Positions 44,991-53,761 of a stretch of 64,000 bases of DNA are shown one piece after another (position 1 is the first letter of the stretch; each line of letters begins with the position of its first letter). Below the pieces are notes generated by a model. It was not told the origin of the DNA, searched no databases, and was given only the letters and a program-made list of their open reading frames with translations. This DNA is from Fodinibacter sp963707895 (GTDB taxonomy: Bacteria; Actinomycetota; Actinomycetes; Actinomycetales; Dermatophilaceae). Location of the stretch: contig CAVPRS010000010.1 in NCBI GenBank assembly GCA_963707895.1, positions 62,001 through 126,000 of the forward strand. The letters run 5' to 3'. Position numbers and translations under genes: made by a program.

Positions 44991-47900
44991 GCACACGCGG
45001 CGCCCGGGCCCGGCTCGCCGCCGCCGTCCTGCTGGTGTGGGCCGTGGCGTGGTCGGTGCCGGCCGGACGGATCTCCGAGGACACCAAGAACGACCTCTAC
45101 GTCGACCCGTGGGGCTTCCTCTCGCGCGCCGCCCACCTCTGGGACCCCCAGGTCACGTGGGGCGTCCTGCAGAACCAGGGCTACGGCTACCTCTTCCCGA
45201 TGGGCCCGTTCTTCGGGGTCGTGGGTTCGGTGCTCCCCGTCTGGGTCGCCCAACGACTGTGGTGGAGCCTCGTGCTCACCGTCGGCCTGCTCGCTGCCTA
45301 CGGCCTGCTCAGGGTGCTCCGGGTCGGCCGGCCCACGGCCCAGGTGGCCGGTGCGCTCGCCTACACGCTGAGCCCGCGCGTGCTCTCGACCATCGGCGGG
45401 CTGTCCTCCGAGGCCCTGCCGGTGCTCCTCGCCCCGGCGATCCTCCTGCCCGTCGTCCTCGCCACGAGGGGTCGGATCGGCCCACGCCGGGCTGCCGCCC
45501 TCTCGGGCCTGGCCATCCTGTGCTGCGGTGGCGTCAACGCAACGGCCACCCTGCTCGCCGCAGTGCCGACCGGCCTGTGGCTGCTGACCCGTCGGCGCTG
45601 GTGGCGGGCTCGGGTCACGTGGTGGTGGGCCGGCTCGGCCGTCGTGGCCAGTGCCTGGTGGCTCGGCCCGGTCATCGTGCTCGGCCGGTGGTCGCCACCG
45701 TTCCTCGACTGGATCGAGCAGGCGGCCGACGTCGTCCGTGAGATCGACCTGCTCGACGTCGCCCGCGGCACCACTCACTGGCTGGGCTTCGTCGTCACCT
45801 CCGGTGGTGCGTGGTGGCCGGCGGGGTACGCCGTCGCCACCGGACCGCTGCTCGTCGCGACGACCGCGTTGCTCGCCGGGATGTCCCTGGCCGGGCTGGC
45901 CCTGCGCGGCCTGCCCGAACGCCGGTTCCTACTGGTGACGCTGGCCGTCGGTGTGTTCGTGCTGGCGATCGCCCACGAGGGACCGGTGTCGTCGCCGCTG
46001 GCCCCCGCGGCGCAGGCCCTGCTCGACGGACCCCTCGTCGCGTTCCGCAACGTCCACAAGGCCGACCCGCTCGTGCGCCTGCCCCTCGCCGTCGGGCTCG
46101 CGGTGGCCGTGGAGCGGCTCGCGACCGTCCTCGCCGGCCGTCGTCCGGCGGTGCGCCTCGCGAGCGCGGCGATCGGCGGCATCGTCCTGCTCGTGGTGGT
46201 CTCGCCCGGACTGTCCGGGGCGATCGCCCCCCGCGGCACCTTCCCCGACATGGCGCCGCAGTGGCGACAGGCCGGGGTGTGGCTCTCCGAGCACGCCGAA
46301 GGGAGCCGCGCGCTCATCGTGCCGGCCTCGAGCTTCGGCGAGTACGACTGGGGCCGCACCATCGACGAGCCGATCCGCCCGTTGTCCACCGCCGACTACG
46401 CCGTCCGGGATGCCGTGCCCCTCACCCCGGCCGGCACCATCCGCCTCCTGGATGCCGTGGAGGAGCGCCTGCAGACCGGCCAGGACGTGGGTGCGGCGGT
46501 CGACGTGCTGCGCCGGCTGGGCGTGCGCCACCTGGTGCTGCGCAACGACCTCGACACGGCATCCGCCGGGCAGCCGTCGGTCACCTTTGCCCGCTCGGCC
46601 ATCCGTTCGACCCCCGCCGTCGCCCTGGCCCGCGGCTTCGGGAAGACGCGGATCGACGCCAGCGGTGAGCGGGTCTTCCCGGTGGAGATCTACGACCTCG
46701 GCGCGGCCGCGCCGATGGCCGTCACCCAACCGGTGGCCGACGTCGTCGCCGTGTCCGGGGGGCCGGAGGACCTGCTCGCCGTGGCCGACGCCGGAGTGGC
46801 CGGGCTCGCCGTGCTCGACGGTGACCGCATCGCGGGTGTCGACCCCGGGCGCCGCGTGGTCACCGACGGCTACCGCGGACGGGAGCGGTGGTTCGGGGCG
46901 ACCCGGGGCCGGGACACCTCGGCGACCCTGACCGCCGACGAGCTCGAGGGCACGCGCGACTACCGCCCGTGGGACGACCTCACGCTGCACTCGGTCGCGG
47001 TGTTCGACGGCATCGCGGGGGTGCGGGCGAGCTCCTCGCTCGCGACCGACCACACACTGGCCGGGCTGCGACCGGCCGACCGCCCGGCCGCGGCGCTCGA
47101 CGGTGACCCGTCGACCTCCTGGGTGACCCAGTTCGACGAGCGACCCGCCCTGGAGGTGCGCCTCGATGGGGCGCGCTCGGTCGGTACGGCGCGCATCCAC
47201 GTGATGACCGACCGCGACCGGTACCCCGGCCTCGGCGTCCCCACCCGGCTCGCCGTGCGCACCGATGCGGGGGAGGTGCGCGTGGACGTGCCGGGATCCG
47301 GGGAGGTCGAGGTGGCGTTGCCGGCGGGCGTCACCGACTCGGTGACCGTCGAGGTCCTCGACACCGACCGGGGCGAGCCCGCAGCCGTGCTCACCGGGCT
47401 GTCCGACATCGCCCTCGACGACCTGTCGGTGCAGGAGGGCGTCGAGGCTCCCAGCGGTCGGGCGCAACCCGCCGACGTGGTCGTGCTGTCCGGTGGCCTG
47501 CGCGGGTCCGACGGATGCGTGCACCCCGAGGAGGACGTCGTCTGCTTCGGCGATGGCGGCCGCGACCCCGAGGGCGGGGCCGTCCTGTCCCGCCGGTTCA
47601 CCGCCGCGGGAGGTGGCGGCTACAGCGCCTCCGGCACGATGGTCGCCTCTCGCTGGGCGCCGAGCCTGCCCGGGCTCGACGCGCCTGGCGTCGAGGTCAC
47701 CGCGAGCAGCAGCCGCACCACGGCCCCGGCGGCGCGGCCCCAGGCTGTCGTCGACGGCGACGAGCGCACCGCGTGGAGCCCCTCTGCCGCCGACAGCTCG
47801 CCGACGCTCACGCTCACCCTGGACGAGCCGGTCGACGTCGACGGCGTGACCCTGTCCGCGCGCCGGGGCTGGATGGCGCGCTACCGACCCTTCGTCGAGG

Positions 47901-49018
47901 TGCGCCTCGACGACCGCGTGCAGGTGGTGCGGGCGTCGGCCGACGGCCGGCTCGCAGTCCGGGGCGACGACGTGAGCACCATCGGCGTGACGGTGCTGCC
48001 GCCGCCGGGGCGCGACCGCACCGCTGCGGCGGCCCTCGAGCTGGAGGAGGTGACGGTGGGCGGCCAGGACCTCCCCGTCCCGGCGGCACGCCTGACCCGA
48101 CCGTGCGGCCAGGGCCCCGTCGTCGAGGTCGACGGGACCGAGGTCGCCACCCGACTGGACGGCCCCCGCTCCGCGCTGTGGGGCAGCGGCAACCTGTCCT
48201 GGACGGCGTGCGCCCCAGCAGTGCTCGGCCCAAGTCCCGCCCACGTCGTCGTCGTGCGCGGTGACGAGGCGCTGCGCCCGGCCACCGTCACCCTGCGGGC
48301 CGAGGGCACTCGCCCCGACGCCGCCGCCGCCCCGACCACACCGGTGCCGGTCACCTCCCTCTCGCCGACCCACCTCAGCGGGAGGGTGTCCGCAGGACCA
48401 CAGCGGCTGCTGGCGCTGACGATGAACCACAACGCCGGGTGGGAGGCCACCCTCGGCGGCGTGGCCCTGACCCCGGTGGTCGTCGACGGGTTCCGCCAGG
48501 GCTACGTGCTTCCCGAGGGGGCCGCCGGGGAGCTCGAGGTCGTGTTCGCACCCGACACCGCCTACCGGTTGGCCCTCGGGCTGGGTCTGCTGCTGGTCCT
48601 GCTCCTGCCGGTTGCCCTGCTCGTGCCGGACCGGGGCCGCGTGGTCGTGCCGGCAGCCGTGCGCCCGGACGCCCGGCTGCACCCGGGGGTGGTCGCCGTG
48701 GGGGTCCTCGGCTACGTGTTGGTCGTGGCTGGGCCGTGGGCCGCGGTCTCCGCAGGGGTCGCCCTGGCCGCACTCCGCCTGCGCCGCACCGACTCCGACG
48801 CCGGCGTCGCGGTCGTCGTCGTCGTGCTGGTGACCGCGGCGGGTGTGCTCGTCGCGCTGAACGACCCGGCCCACCAGACCCGGCCGTGGGTCGAGGCGGT
48901 CGCCTCCGTCGCCGTCATCGCGGCAGGGGTGCTCGCCGGTGCGGCACCGCTCGTGCCGCCCAACGCATGGCCGGCCGTTCGATGGCCACGTGGCTCAGCC
49001 AGGCGAGGAACAGACTGA
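44987..49018 (+). CDS. AftD-type alpha-(1->3)-arabinofuranosyltransferase (intact paralogue)
   Basis: 1343 residues. The N-terminal GT-C membrane domain has EDTKNDLYVDPWGFLSRAAHLW, with the acidic residues of the first outer loop, then LQNQGYGYLFPMGPFF, CCGGVNATATLL, VLGRWSPPFLDWIE and FRNVHKADPLVRLPLAVG. The outer part (about residues 440-1200) holds discoidin-like modules (ASSSLATDHTLAGLRPADRPAAALDGDPSTSWVTQ; ASSSRTTAPAARPQAVVDGDERTAWSP). The end has TMNHNAGWEATLGG, VVVDGFRQGYVLPEG and final helices. AftD branches arabinan using decaprenylphosphoryl-arabinose. It overlaps the convergent acyltransferase by 104 bases. Confidence 0.9.
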   Translation: MSTRGARARLAAAVLLVWAVAWSVPAGRISEDTKNDLYVDPWGFLSRAAHLWDPQVTWGVLQNQGYGYLFPMGPFFGVVGSVLPVWVAQRLWWSLVLTVGLLAAYGLLRVLRVGRPTAQVAGALAYTLSPRVLSTIGGLSSEALPVLLAPAILLPVVLATRGRIGPRRAAALSGLAILCCGGVNATATLLAAVPTGLWLLTRRRWWRARVTWWWAGSAVVASAWWLGPVIVLGRWSPPFLDWIEQAADVVREIDLLDVARGTTHWLGFVVTSGGAWWPAGYAVATGPLLVATTALLAGMSLAGLALRGLPERRFLLVTLAVGVFVLAIAHEGPVSSPLAPAAQALLDGPLVAFRNVHKADPLVRLPLAVGLAVAVERLATVLAGRRPAVRLASAAIGGIVLLVVVSPGLSGAIAPRGTFPDMAPQWRQAGVWLSEHAEGSRALIVPASSFGEYDWGRTIDEPIRPLSTADYAVRDAVPLTPAGTIRLLDAVEERLQTGQDVGAAVDVLRRLGVRHLVLRNDLDTASAGQPSVTFARSAIRSTPAVALARGFGKTRIDASGERVFPVEIYDLGAAAPMAVTQPVADVVAVSGGPEDLLAVADAGVAGLAVLDGDRIAGVDPGRRVVTDGYRGRERWFGATRGRDTSATLTADELEGTRDYRPWDDLTLHSVAVFDGIAGVRASSSLATDHTLAGLRPADRPAAALDGDPSTSWVTQFDERPALEVRLDGARSVGTARIHVMTDRDRYPGLGVPTRLAVRTDAGEVRVDVPGSGEVEVALPAGVTDSVTVEVLDTDRGEPAAVLTGLSDIALDDLSVQEGVEAPSGRAQPADVVVLSGGLRGSDGCVHPEEDVVCFGDGGRDPEGGAVLSRRFTAAGGGGYSASGTMVASRWAPSLPGLDAPGVEVTASSSRTTAPAARPQAVVDGDERTAWSPSAADSSPTLTLTLDEPVDVDGVTLSARRGWMARYRPFVEVRLDDRVQVVRASADGRLAVRGDDVSTIGVTVLPPPGRDRTAAAALELEEVTVGGQDLPVPAARLTRPCGQGPVVEVDGTEVATRLDGPRSALWGSGNLSWTACAPAVLGPSPAHVVVVRGDEALRPATVTLRAEGTRPDAAAAPTTPVPVTSLSPTHLSGRVSAGPQRLLALTMNHNAGWEATLGGVALTPVVVDGFRQGYVLPEGAAGELEVVFAPDTAYRLALGLGLLLVLLLPVALLVPDRGRVVVPAAVRPDARLHPGVVAVGVLGYVLVVAGPWAAVSAGVALAALRLRRTDSDAGVAVVVVVLVTAAGVLVALNDPAHQTRPWVEAVASVAVIAAGVLAGAAPLVPPNAWPAVRWPRGSARRGTD

Positions 49019-50033
49019 TGGGCAGCCCCACGGCGAGCAGGGGAAGGATGCCGCCGGTGAAGACCGTGGCGCCCGTGACGGCATAGATCGCGCTGAAGAC
49101 CGGGAGATGCCAGAGGAAGAGCCCGAAGGACACCGCACCGACGTTGCGCGCGGGCCGGGAGCCCAGTGCCGCGCTGTACGGGTCGTGGCGACCGAGGACG
49201 AGGGGCGCGAGCAGGAACCCCGCGACCACGGTCGACAGGGCCAGGCGCACCGACAACTGCGTGCCGGACACCAGTCCCAGGGTCAGCGGCCCGGCGATCG
49301 GGGTCGTGGCGAGGAGCAGGGCCGCGGCGGCCACGAGGAGGCAGCCCACCGAGTCGCGCGCGATCCGACGGGTGGCCCTGGCCGCCCCGCTGCCCGGGTT
49401 CAGCACCAGCTCGGCGAGCACCATCCCCACCGCGAAGTTGGGCCACCGCGCGGGCAGCCAGCGCTCGATGAGCACGTCCTCGCCGACCGTGCCCACCGGT
49501 ACCAGGGCGAGCGCCACCGTCGCCGCGACGGCACTGATGACGAGGAGCTGGACCGGCAGGTCGGGGCGGCGCCTCCTCACCCGGTCGAGCAGCCAGACGA
49601 CGAACGGCAGCACGATGTAGAACGAGAGCTCGGTCGGGATGCTCCACGACTGCGAGAACGACGGGATGTCGCTGTCGCTGAGGTACGTCTGGACGGCGAG
49701 GGCCTGCGCCAGTGCGGTCCGCGCCGCGGGCTGGCTGACCAGGACGACGACCGCGAGGGTCACCCAGTAGGCCGGCAGGACCCGGGCCGCGCGGCGGACG
49801 GCATATGCGCGGATGTCGGTGTCCCCGTTGCGTGCGTCACTGGCCAGCCCGTGGTGCAGCAGGAAGCCGGACAGGGCGAAGAAGATCGCGACCCCGAAGT
49901 CCCCGCGACCTGCGAGCCGGCCCAGCAGACCGCCGTTGACGGTGGACCCGGTGAGGTAGGCCGCGTGCGTGGCCACCACGAGCAGCGCCGCCACGGCACG
50001 CAGGCCGTCGAGCGCGGGCAGGCGGGCGGTCAT
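48915..50033 (-). CDS. Acyltransferase 3 family (OafA/YrhL-type) membrane protein
   Basis: 372 residues from ATG 50033. About ten membrane helices; the opening MTARLPALDGLRAVAALLVVATHAAYL contains the LDGLRA motif and the catalytic His of the acyltransferase 3 family, and GVAIFFALSGFLLHHGL, RAARVLPAYW and SWSIPTELSFYIVLP are family hallmarks. Such enzymes transfer acetyl or succinyl groups to envelope sugars from the cytoplasmic side. In mycobacteria Rv0228 is a similar acyltransferase near the DUF3068 gene. The 3' end overlaps the AftD-like gene by 104 bases. Confidence 0.9.
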   Translation of the reverse strand: MTARLPALDGLRAVAALLVVATHAAYLTGSTVNGGLLGRLAGRGDFGVAIFFALSGFLLHHGLASDARNGDTDIRAYAVRRAARVLPAYWVTLAVVVLVSQPAARTALAQALAVQTYLSDSDIPSFSQSWSIPTELSFYIVLPFVVWLLDRVRRRRPDLPVQLLVISAVAATVALALVPVGTVGEDVLIERWLPARWPNFAVGMVLAELVLNPGSGAARATRRIARDSVGCLLVAAAALLLATTPIAGPLTLGLVSGTQLSVRLALSTVVAGFLLAPLVLGRHDPYSAALGSRPARNVGAVSFGLFLWHLPVFSAIYAVTGATVFTGGILPLLAVGLPISLFLAWLSHVAIERPAMRWAARAVPHRRAPLPR

Positions 50034-50040
50034 GCTGCGC

Positions 50041-50046
50041 ACGATA
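50041..50046 (-). promoter_or_regulatory. -10 hexamer TATCGT for the acyltransferase
   Basis: TATCGT on the minus strand, 7 bases before ATG 50033. Confidence 0.4.
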
Positions 50047-50141
50047 GGCGACGAGGCGTGGTGCCCTCGAGTACTGGCTCCTGACGAGAGACACGAGCGC
50101 CGCCCGGCACGGGACCGCGGGACGATACGCCTACCGGCTGG

Positions 50142-50147
50142 TAGGGT
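50142..50147 (+). promoter_or_regulatory. -10 hexamer TAGGGT for the DUF3068 gene
   Basis: TAGGGT lies 40 bases before ATG 50188, giving a short leader with an AAGGG ribosome-binding site. The surrounding 14 bases resemble the DUF2613 promoter. Confidence 0.4.
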
Positions 50148-50187
50148 CTGCGCGTTCGTCACCTCTGAAGACAAGGGCAATGGTGCC

Positions 50188-51111
50188 ATGCGCAAGACCG
50201 TCGGTCTGGTCCTCCTCGGACTTGCAGCGTTCCTGGTCACTGCGGCGATCCTCGCCCTGGTGTGGGTCCCCGGTCAGGTGATGAAGACCCCCCTCGACGT
50301 CAACTCGACCACCAATCTCACGGGTAACGCCACGGCCCTGCCGACCGGGTCCGGCTCCCCGGTGAAGGCGGTCAACCGCACCGTCGCCGACGGCGACGCC
50401 TCCACCTCGGACGTCGTCGTCTTCAACACGTTCTCGTGCCTGGTCCAGGACCCCGATGGCACCGCACCCGACTGCGTCGACGACACCGACCCCGACAAGA
50501 GGCTGGTCACGGCGAGCACCGACCGCTTCGCCACCAACCGGGTGACGGCCATGGCCGTGAACGACGAGAAGTACGTCGGCGCCGGCGCGGAGCCGCACGA
50601 GGGCCTGGTCAACAAGTTCCCCTTCGAGGTCGAGCAGAAGAGCTACCCGTTCTGGGACGGCCTGCTCGGCCGTGCCGTCGACGCGACCTTCCAGGGTGCC
50701 GAGGACATCGACGGCCTGCCGACCTACAAGTTCCAGGTCCTCGTGGTCGAGGAGCCGGCCGAGATCAGCTCGGGAATCTCGGGCACGTACTCGGACGACA
50801 AGACGATGTGGGTCGACCAGGGGACCGGCTCGATCATCGACCAGAACGAGAAGCAGACGCGCAAGCTCGACGACGGCACCGCGGTTCTCGACCTGGAGCT
50901 CAGCTTCACCGACGACACCGTCGCGACGAACGTCGAGGACGCCAAGGCCAACAACTCCCAGCTCTCGCTGGTGCAGAAGGCGCCGTGGGTGCTCGGCATC
51001 CTGGGTCTGATCGCCCTGGGCGGTGCGCTGTTCCTCCTCAGCGCCGCGCGCAACGAGGCGGATGGTGACGGGGCTGCCCCTACCGGGAGGCCCGCCCACG
51101 CGGCGGTCTGA
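50188..51111 (+). CDS. DUF3068 (PorA-type) membrane-anchored protein
   Basis: 307 residues with an N-terminal helix (VGLVLLGLAAFLVTAAILALVWV, about residues 4-27), a ~230-residue outer domain, and a C-terminal helix (APWVLGILGLIALGGALFLLSA). The layout and motifs (GQVMKTPLDVNSTTNLTG, KSYPFWDGLLGRAVDATFQGAEDIDGLPTYKFQVLV, YSDDKTMWVDQGTGSIID) match DUF3068 proteins of actinobacteria. Databases name the family PorA, but nothing in the sequence shows a porin. Mycobacterial Rv0227c is a family member in the same kind of neighbourhood, so a part in envelope assembly is likely. Confidence 0.88.
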   Translation: MRKTVGLVLLGLAAFLVTAAILALVWVPGQVMKTPLDVNSTTNLTGNATALPTGSGSPVKAVNRTVADGDASTSDVVVFNTFSCLVQDPDGTAPDCVDDTDPDKRLVTASTDRFATNRVTAMAVNDEKYVGAGAEPHEGLVNKFPFEVEQKSYPFWDGLLGRAVDATFQGAEDIDGLPTYKFQVLVVEEPAEISSGISGTYSDDKTMWVDQGTGSIIDQNEKQTRKLDDGTAVLDLELSFTDDTVATNVEDAKANNSQLSLVQKAPWVLGILGLIALGGALFLLSAARNEADGDGAAPTGRPAHAAV

Positions 51112-51125
51112 CGCGCCACGCACGC

Positions 51126-51160
51126 ACGAAGGGCCCCGCCCGACCGGCGGAGCCCTTCGT
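51126..51160. terminator. Bidirectional hairpin terminator
   Basis: ACGAAGGGC pairs with GCCCTTCGT (9 bp), then one mismatch, then CCGCC/GGCGG (5 bp) around loop CGACC. It separates the convergent DUF3068 and MFS genes. Confidence 0.6.
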
Positions 51161-51175
51161 CGTCGGTGCGGTGGG

Positions 51176-52681
51176 TCAGGCGGATGACGGCGCCGGCTCG
51201 CGCTTGCCACCGTCGGCCCCGCCGCCGTCCGACGCGTCCTCCGCGGTGAGCGGCTGGGCGATGCTCTCGAGCGACTGGCCCTCGGCCTTGACGCCGAGGA
51301 ACGCGGCGACGATGCCTCCGGCCACCATCAGCGCGGCACCGATGAAGTAGCCGATCGCGAGCACGGTGATGTCCTTGCTCTCCGACGCGCTGTCGATCAG
51401 CTTGCCGAACAGCAGCGGCCCGCTGATGCCACCCACGGCCGTGCCGATGGCGTAGAAGAACGCGATGCACAGGGCGCGGGTCTCGAGCGGGAACACCTCG
51501 CTGGCCGTGAGGTACGCGGCGCTGGCCCCCGCAGAGGCGAAGAAGAAGATGACGCAACCGAAGATGGTGAGCGTCGTGGCGTTAAGCCCACCGATGACCA
51601 GGCCGGCGATCCCCAGCAGCACGCCGGACAGGATGTACGTGCCGCTGATCATCCGCACCCGGCCCACGGTGTCGAACAGCCTGCTCAGCAGCAGGGCGCC
51701 GATGAAGTTGCTGACCGCGAACACCGCGAGGTACCAGCCGGTCTGCTTCACGCCGAAGAAGGTGGTCAGGCTGTCGCCGTAGGTGAAGAAGAACGCGTTG
51801 TAGAGGAACGCCTGGCCGACGAACAGCGAGAAGCACAGGATCGTGCGCCGCGGGTAGAGCGTGAACACGGTCTTGGCGATCTCGGCGATGGAGATGGTGC
51901 GGCGCTGACGGATCGTGATCGGTTCGTCCTCGACGTCGGGCAGCCCACCGCTGGTCTCCTCGTCGACCGTCTTCTCGATGGACGTGACGATCTTCTCGGC
52001 CTCCTCGTCGCGGCCGTGGATGAACAGCCAGCGCGGGCTCTCGGGCACGTGCCGCCGCACGAGGAGCACACCGATCGCGAGGACGGCGCCCAGCCCGAAG
52101 GCGAGCCGCCAGCCGAGCGCCGGGTCCACGATCGAGGGGTCCAGCAGCGGGATGGTGAGCAGCGAGCCGAGGGTGGCGCCGACCCAGAACGAGCCGTTGA
52201 TGGCGACGTCGACGCGCCCGCGGTGGGCCTTGGGGATCAGCTCGTCGATCGCGGAGTTGATCGCCGCGTACTCGCCGCCGATGCCCATGCCGGTGACGGT
52301 GCGGGCGATGAAGTACCAGAGCGGTCCGGGGGCGAAAGCGGTCGCGACGGTGGCGCAGGTGTAGACGCCCAGCGTGATGAGGAAGAGCTTCTTGCGCCCG
52401 AACCGGTCGGTCATCTGGCCGAAGAAGAGCGCCCCGATGCAGGCGCCGGCCACGTACAGCGCGCCGGCGAGGCCGATGTCGGAGCTGCTCAGGCCGAGCC
52501 CGGTGTCGGGGGACTTCAGTGCCTCCGACATCGAGCCGACGATGGTCACCTCGAGGCCGTCGAGGATCCACACGGTGCCCAGGCCGATGACCACCATCCA
52601 GTGCCATCGGGCCCAGGGGAGGCGGTCCAGCCGGGCGGGTATGTCGGTGGTGATGCGGCCAGTCTCGACGTCGGACGACAT
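51176..52681 (-). CDS. MFS transporter (sugar/metabolite:proton symporter type)
   Basis: 501 residues from ATG 52681, which has a strong GAGGAGG upstream. Twelve membrane segments are visible. MFS motifs include GALFFGQMTDRFGRKKLFLITLGVYT between helices 2 and 3 and, in the second half, LLSRLFDTVGRVRMISGT. ARTVTGMGIGGEYAAINSAIDELIPKAHRGRVDVAING and VRRHVPESPRWLFIHGRDEEAE with the PESPRWL motif are typical of the sugar porter and aromatic acid/H+ symporter families. Substrate unknown. The methyltransferase gene lies 113 bases upstream on the same strand. Confidence 0.92.
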   Translation of the reverse strand: MSSDVETGRITTDIPARLDRLPWARWHWMVVIGLGTVWILDGLEVTIVGSMSEALKSPDTGLGLSSSDIGLAGALYVAGACIGALFFGQMTDRFGRKKLFLITLGVYTCATVATAFAPGPLWYFIARTVTGMGIGGEYAAINSAIDELIPKAHRGRVDVAINGSFWVGATLGSLLTIPLLDPSIVDPALGWRLAFGLGAVLAIGVLLVRRHVPESPRWLFIHGRDEEAEKIVTSIEKTVDEETSGGLPDVEDEPITIRQRRTISIAEIAKTVFTLYPRRTILCFSLFVGQAFLYNAFFFTYGDSLTTFFGVKQTGWYLAVFAVSNFIGALLLSRLFDTVGRVRMISGTYILSGVLLGIAGLVIGGLNATTLTIFGCVIFFFASAGASAAYLTASEVFPLETRALCIAFFYAIGTAVGGISGPLLFGKLIDSASESKDITVLAIGYFIGAALMVAGGIVAAFLGVKAEGQSLESIAQPLTAEDASDGGGADGGKREPAPSSA

Positions 52682-52738
52682 CGTCCCCTCCTCGTCTGGT
52701 GCGGACGGAGCCACGCTGCTGCGGTGGCACCTCAACGC

Positions 52739-52744
52739 ACGCTA
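52739..52744 (-). promoter_or_regulatory. -10 hexamer TAGCGT for the MFS transporter
   Basis: TAGCGT on the minus strand lies about 57 bases before ATG 52681, giving a leader that contains the AGGAGG site. No convincing -35 was found. Confidence 0.3.
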
Positions 52745-52794
52745 GGCCGGTCGGGAGGCCGTGTGTGCTTCCGGAGCAGAGGAGATCCCGCAGG

Positions 52795-53583
52795 TCAGGA
52801 AGGTTTGACGGTCACGAGGATCGCGGTGCCCGGCAGGATCGCGCCGCGCAACGGGGACCACCCACCCCAGGCCTGCTCGTTGCGCGCGGGCCACTCCGGC
52901 TCGACGAGGTCGACCAGCACCAGGCCGGCGGCGGCCACCTGGCGCACCAGGTCGCCGAGGGTGCGGTGGTGCTCGACGTAGGTGGCCACGCCGGCCTCGC
53001 TCTCGACGTACGGGGTGCGGTCGAAGTAGGACGAGGTCGCCGTGAGCCCGTGCGGCCCGGGGTCGTCGGGGAACGCCCACCGCACCGGGTGCGACGTCGA
53101 GAACACGAAGCGGCCGCCCGGCCGCAGCACCCGGGCGGCCTCCGCCAGCACGGCACCGCTGTCGGCGACGAACGGCACGACGCCGTAGGCCGTGAACACC
53201 CGGTCGACGCTCGCGTCGCCCAGCGGCAGCGCGAGCCCGTCGCACTGCAGGAGGGAGAGCCCCTCGTCGCCGATCCGCCGCGCGGTGCGCAGCATCCCCA
53301 TCGACAGGTCGCTCGCGACGACCCGCACGTCGTGGTGGCGCGCGAGCCAGCGGGAGCACTGGGCGGCGCCGGAGCCGATCTCGAGCACCGTCATCCCGTC
53401 GCGCACCTCGAGCAGGTCGAGCTCGGCCTCGGTCCAGCCCTCCGGTCCCCAGACGAACTGGCTGTCGCCGAGGAACGCGCCGTGCTCGGCGTAGTAGTCG
53501 TCGGCCTCGCCGTCCCACCAGGCCCGGTTCGCCGAACGGGTCTCGTCCCCACCGACCGGCCACCGGCCCGCGTCGTCGATCAT
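52795..53583 (-). CDS. Class I SAM-dependent methyltransferase
   Basis: 262 residues from ATG 53583. Motif I is MTVLEIGSGAAQCSRWLARHHDVRVVASDLS, then LLQCDGLALPLGDASVDRVFTAYGVVPFVADSGAVLAEAARVLRPGGRFVFSTSHPVRWAFPDD, a Methyltransf_11 protein. The N-terminal DETRSANRAWWDGEADDYYAEHGAFLGDSQFVWGPEGWTEAEL is typical of an actinobacterial group of unknown substrate next to rpsA. The open frame extends upstream to 53736 but that part is unlike the family and overlaps the rpsA promoter, so the internal ATG is preferred. Confidence 0.88.
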   Translation of the reverse strand: MIDDAGRWPVGGDETRSANRAWWDGEADDYYAEHGAFLGDSQFVWGPEGWTEAELDLLEVRDGMTVLEIGSGAAQCSRWLARHHDVRVVASDLSMGMLRTARRIGDEGLSLLQCDGLALPLGDASVDRVFTAYGVVPFVADSGAVLAEAARVLRPGGRFVFSTSHPVRWAFPDDPGPHGLTATSSYFDRTPYVESEAGVATYVEHHRTLGDLVRQVAAAGLVLVDLVEPEWPARNEQAWGGWSPLRGAILPGTAILVTVKPS

Positions 53584-53643
53584 CCGGTCCCCGTGCTCGT
53601 CGTGGGCGTCGCCGGGACGTGGACCGAGGGCATCCGGGCCGTT

Positions 53644-53673
53644 TTGCCCCCCGTGTGTGAGCACGAGTAGGCT
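53644..53673 (+). promoter_or_regulatory. rpsA promoter
   Basis: TTGCCC (53644-53649) and TAGGCT (53668-53673) are separated by 18 bases, a good housekeeping sigma-factor match. It gives an mRNA leader of about 80 bases with GGAG before the rpsA ATG. Confidence 0.5.
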
Positions 53674-53761
53674 GACCCAGCACCCGTGTGGCCGCTTTCG
53701 GTCACGCGTGCGCTCGTACCCTTCCATCGAATCCATCTGTCCACATCGGAGTTCCTACTAC

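Noticed and set aside
28398..51111. Looked for insertion sequences, integrase, tRNA-borne attachment sites or direct repeats flanking the envelope locus
   Set aside because: No transposase or integrase reading frame and no obvious flanking repeat was seen; the only tRNA is 8 kb away at 19590.
53584..53736. Upstream extension of the methyltransferase gene (start at 53736)
   Set aside because: The extra residues are unlike the family and cover the rpsA promoter; ATG 53583 begins at the conserved part.
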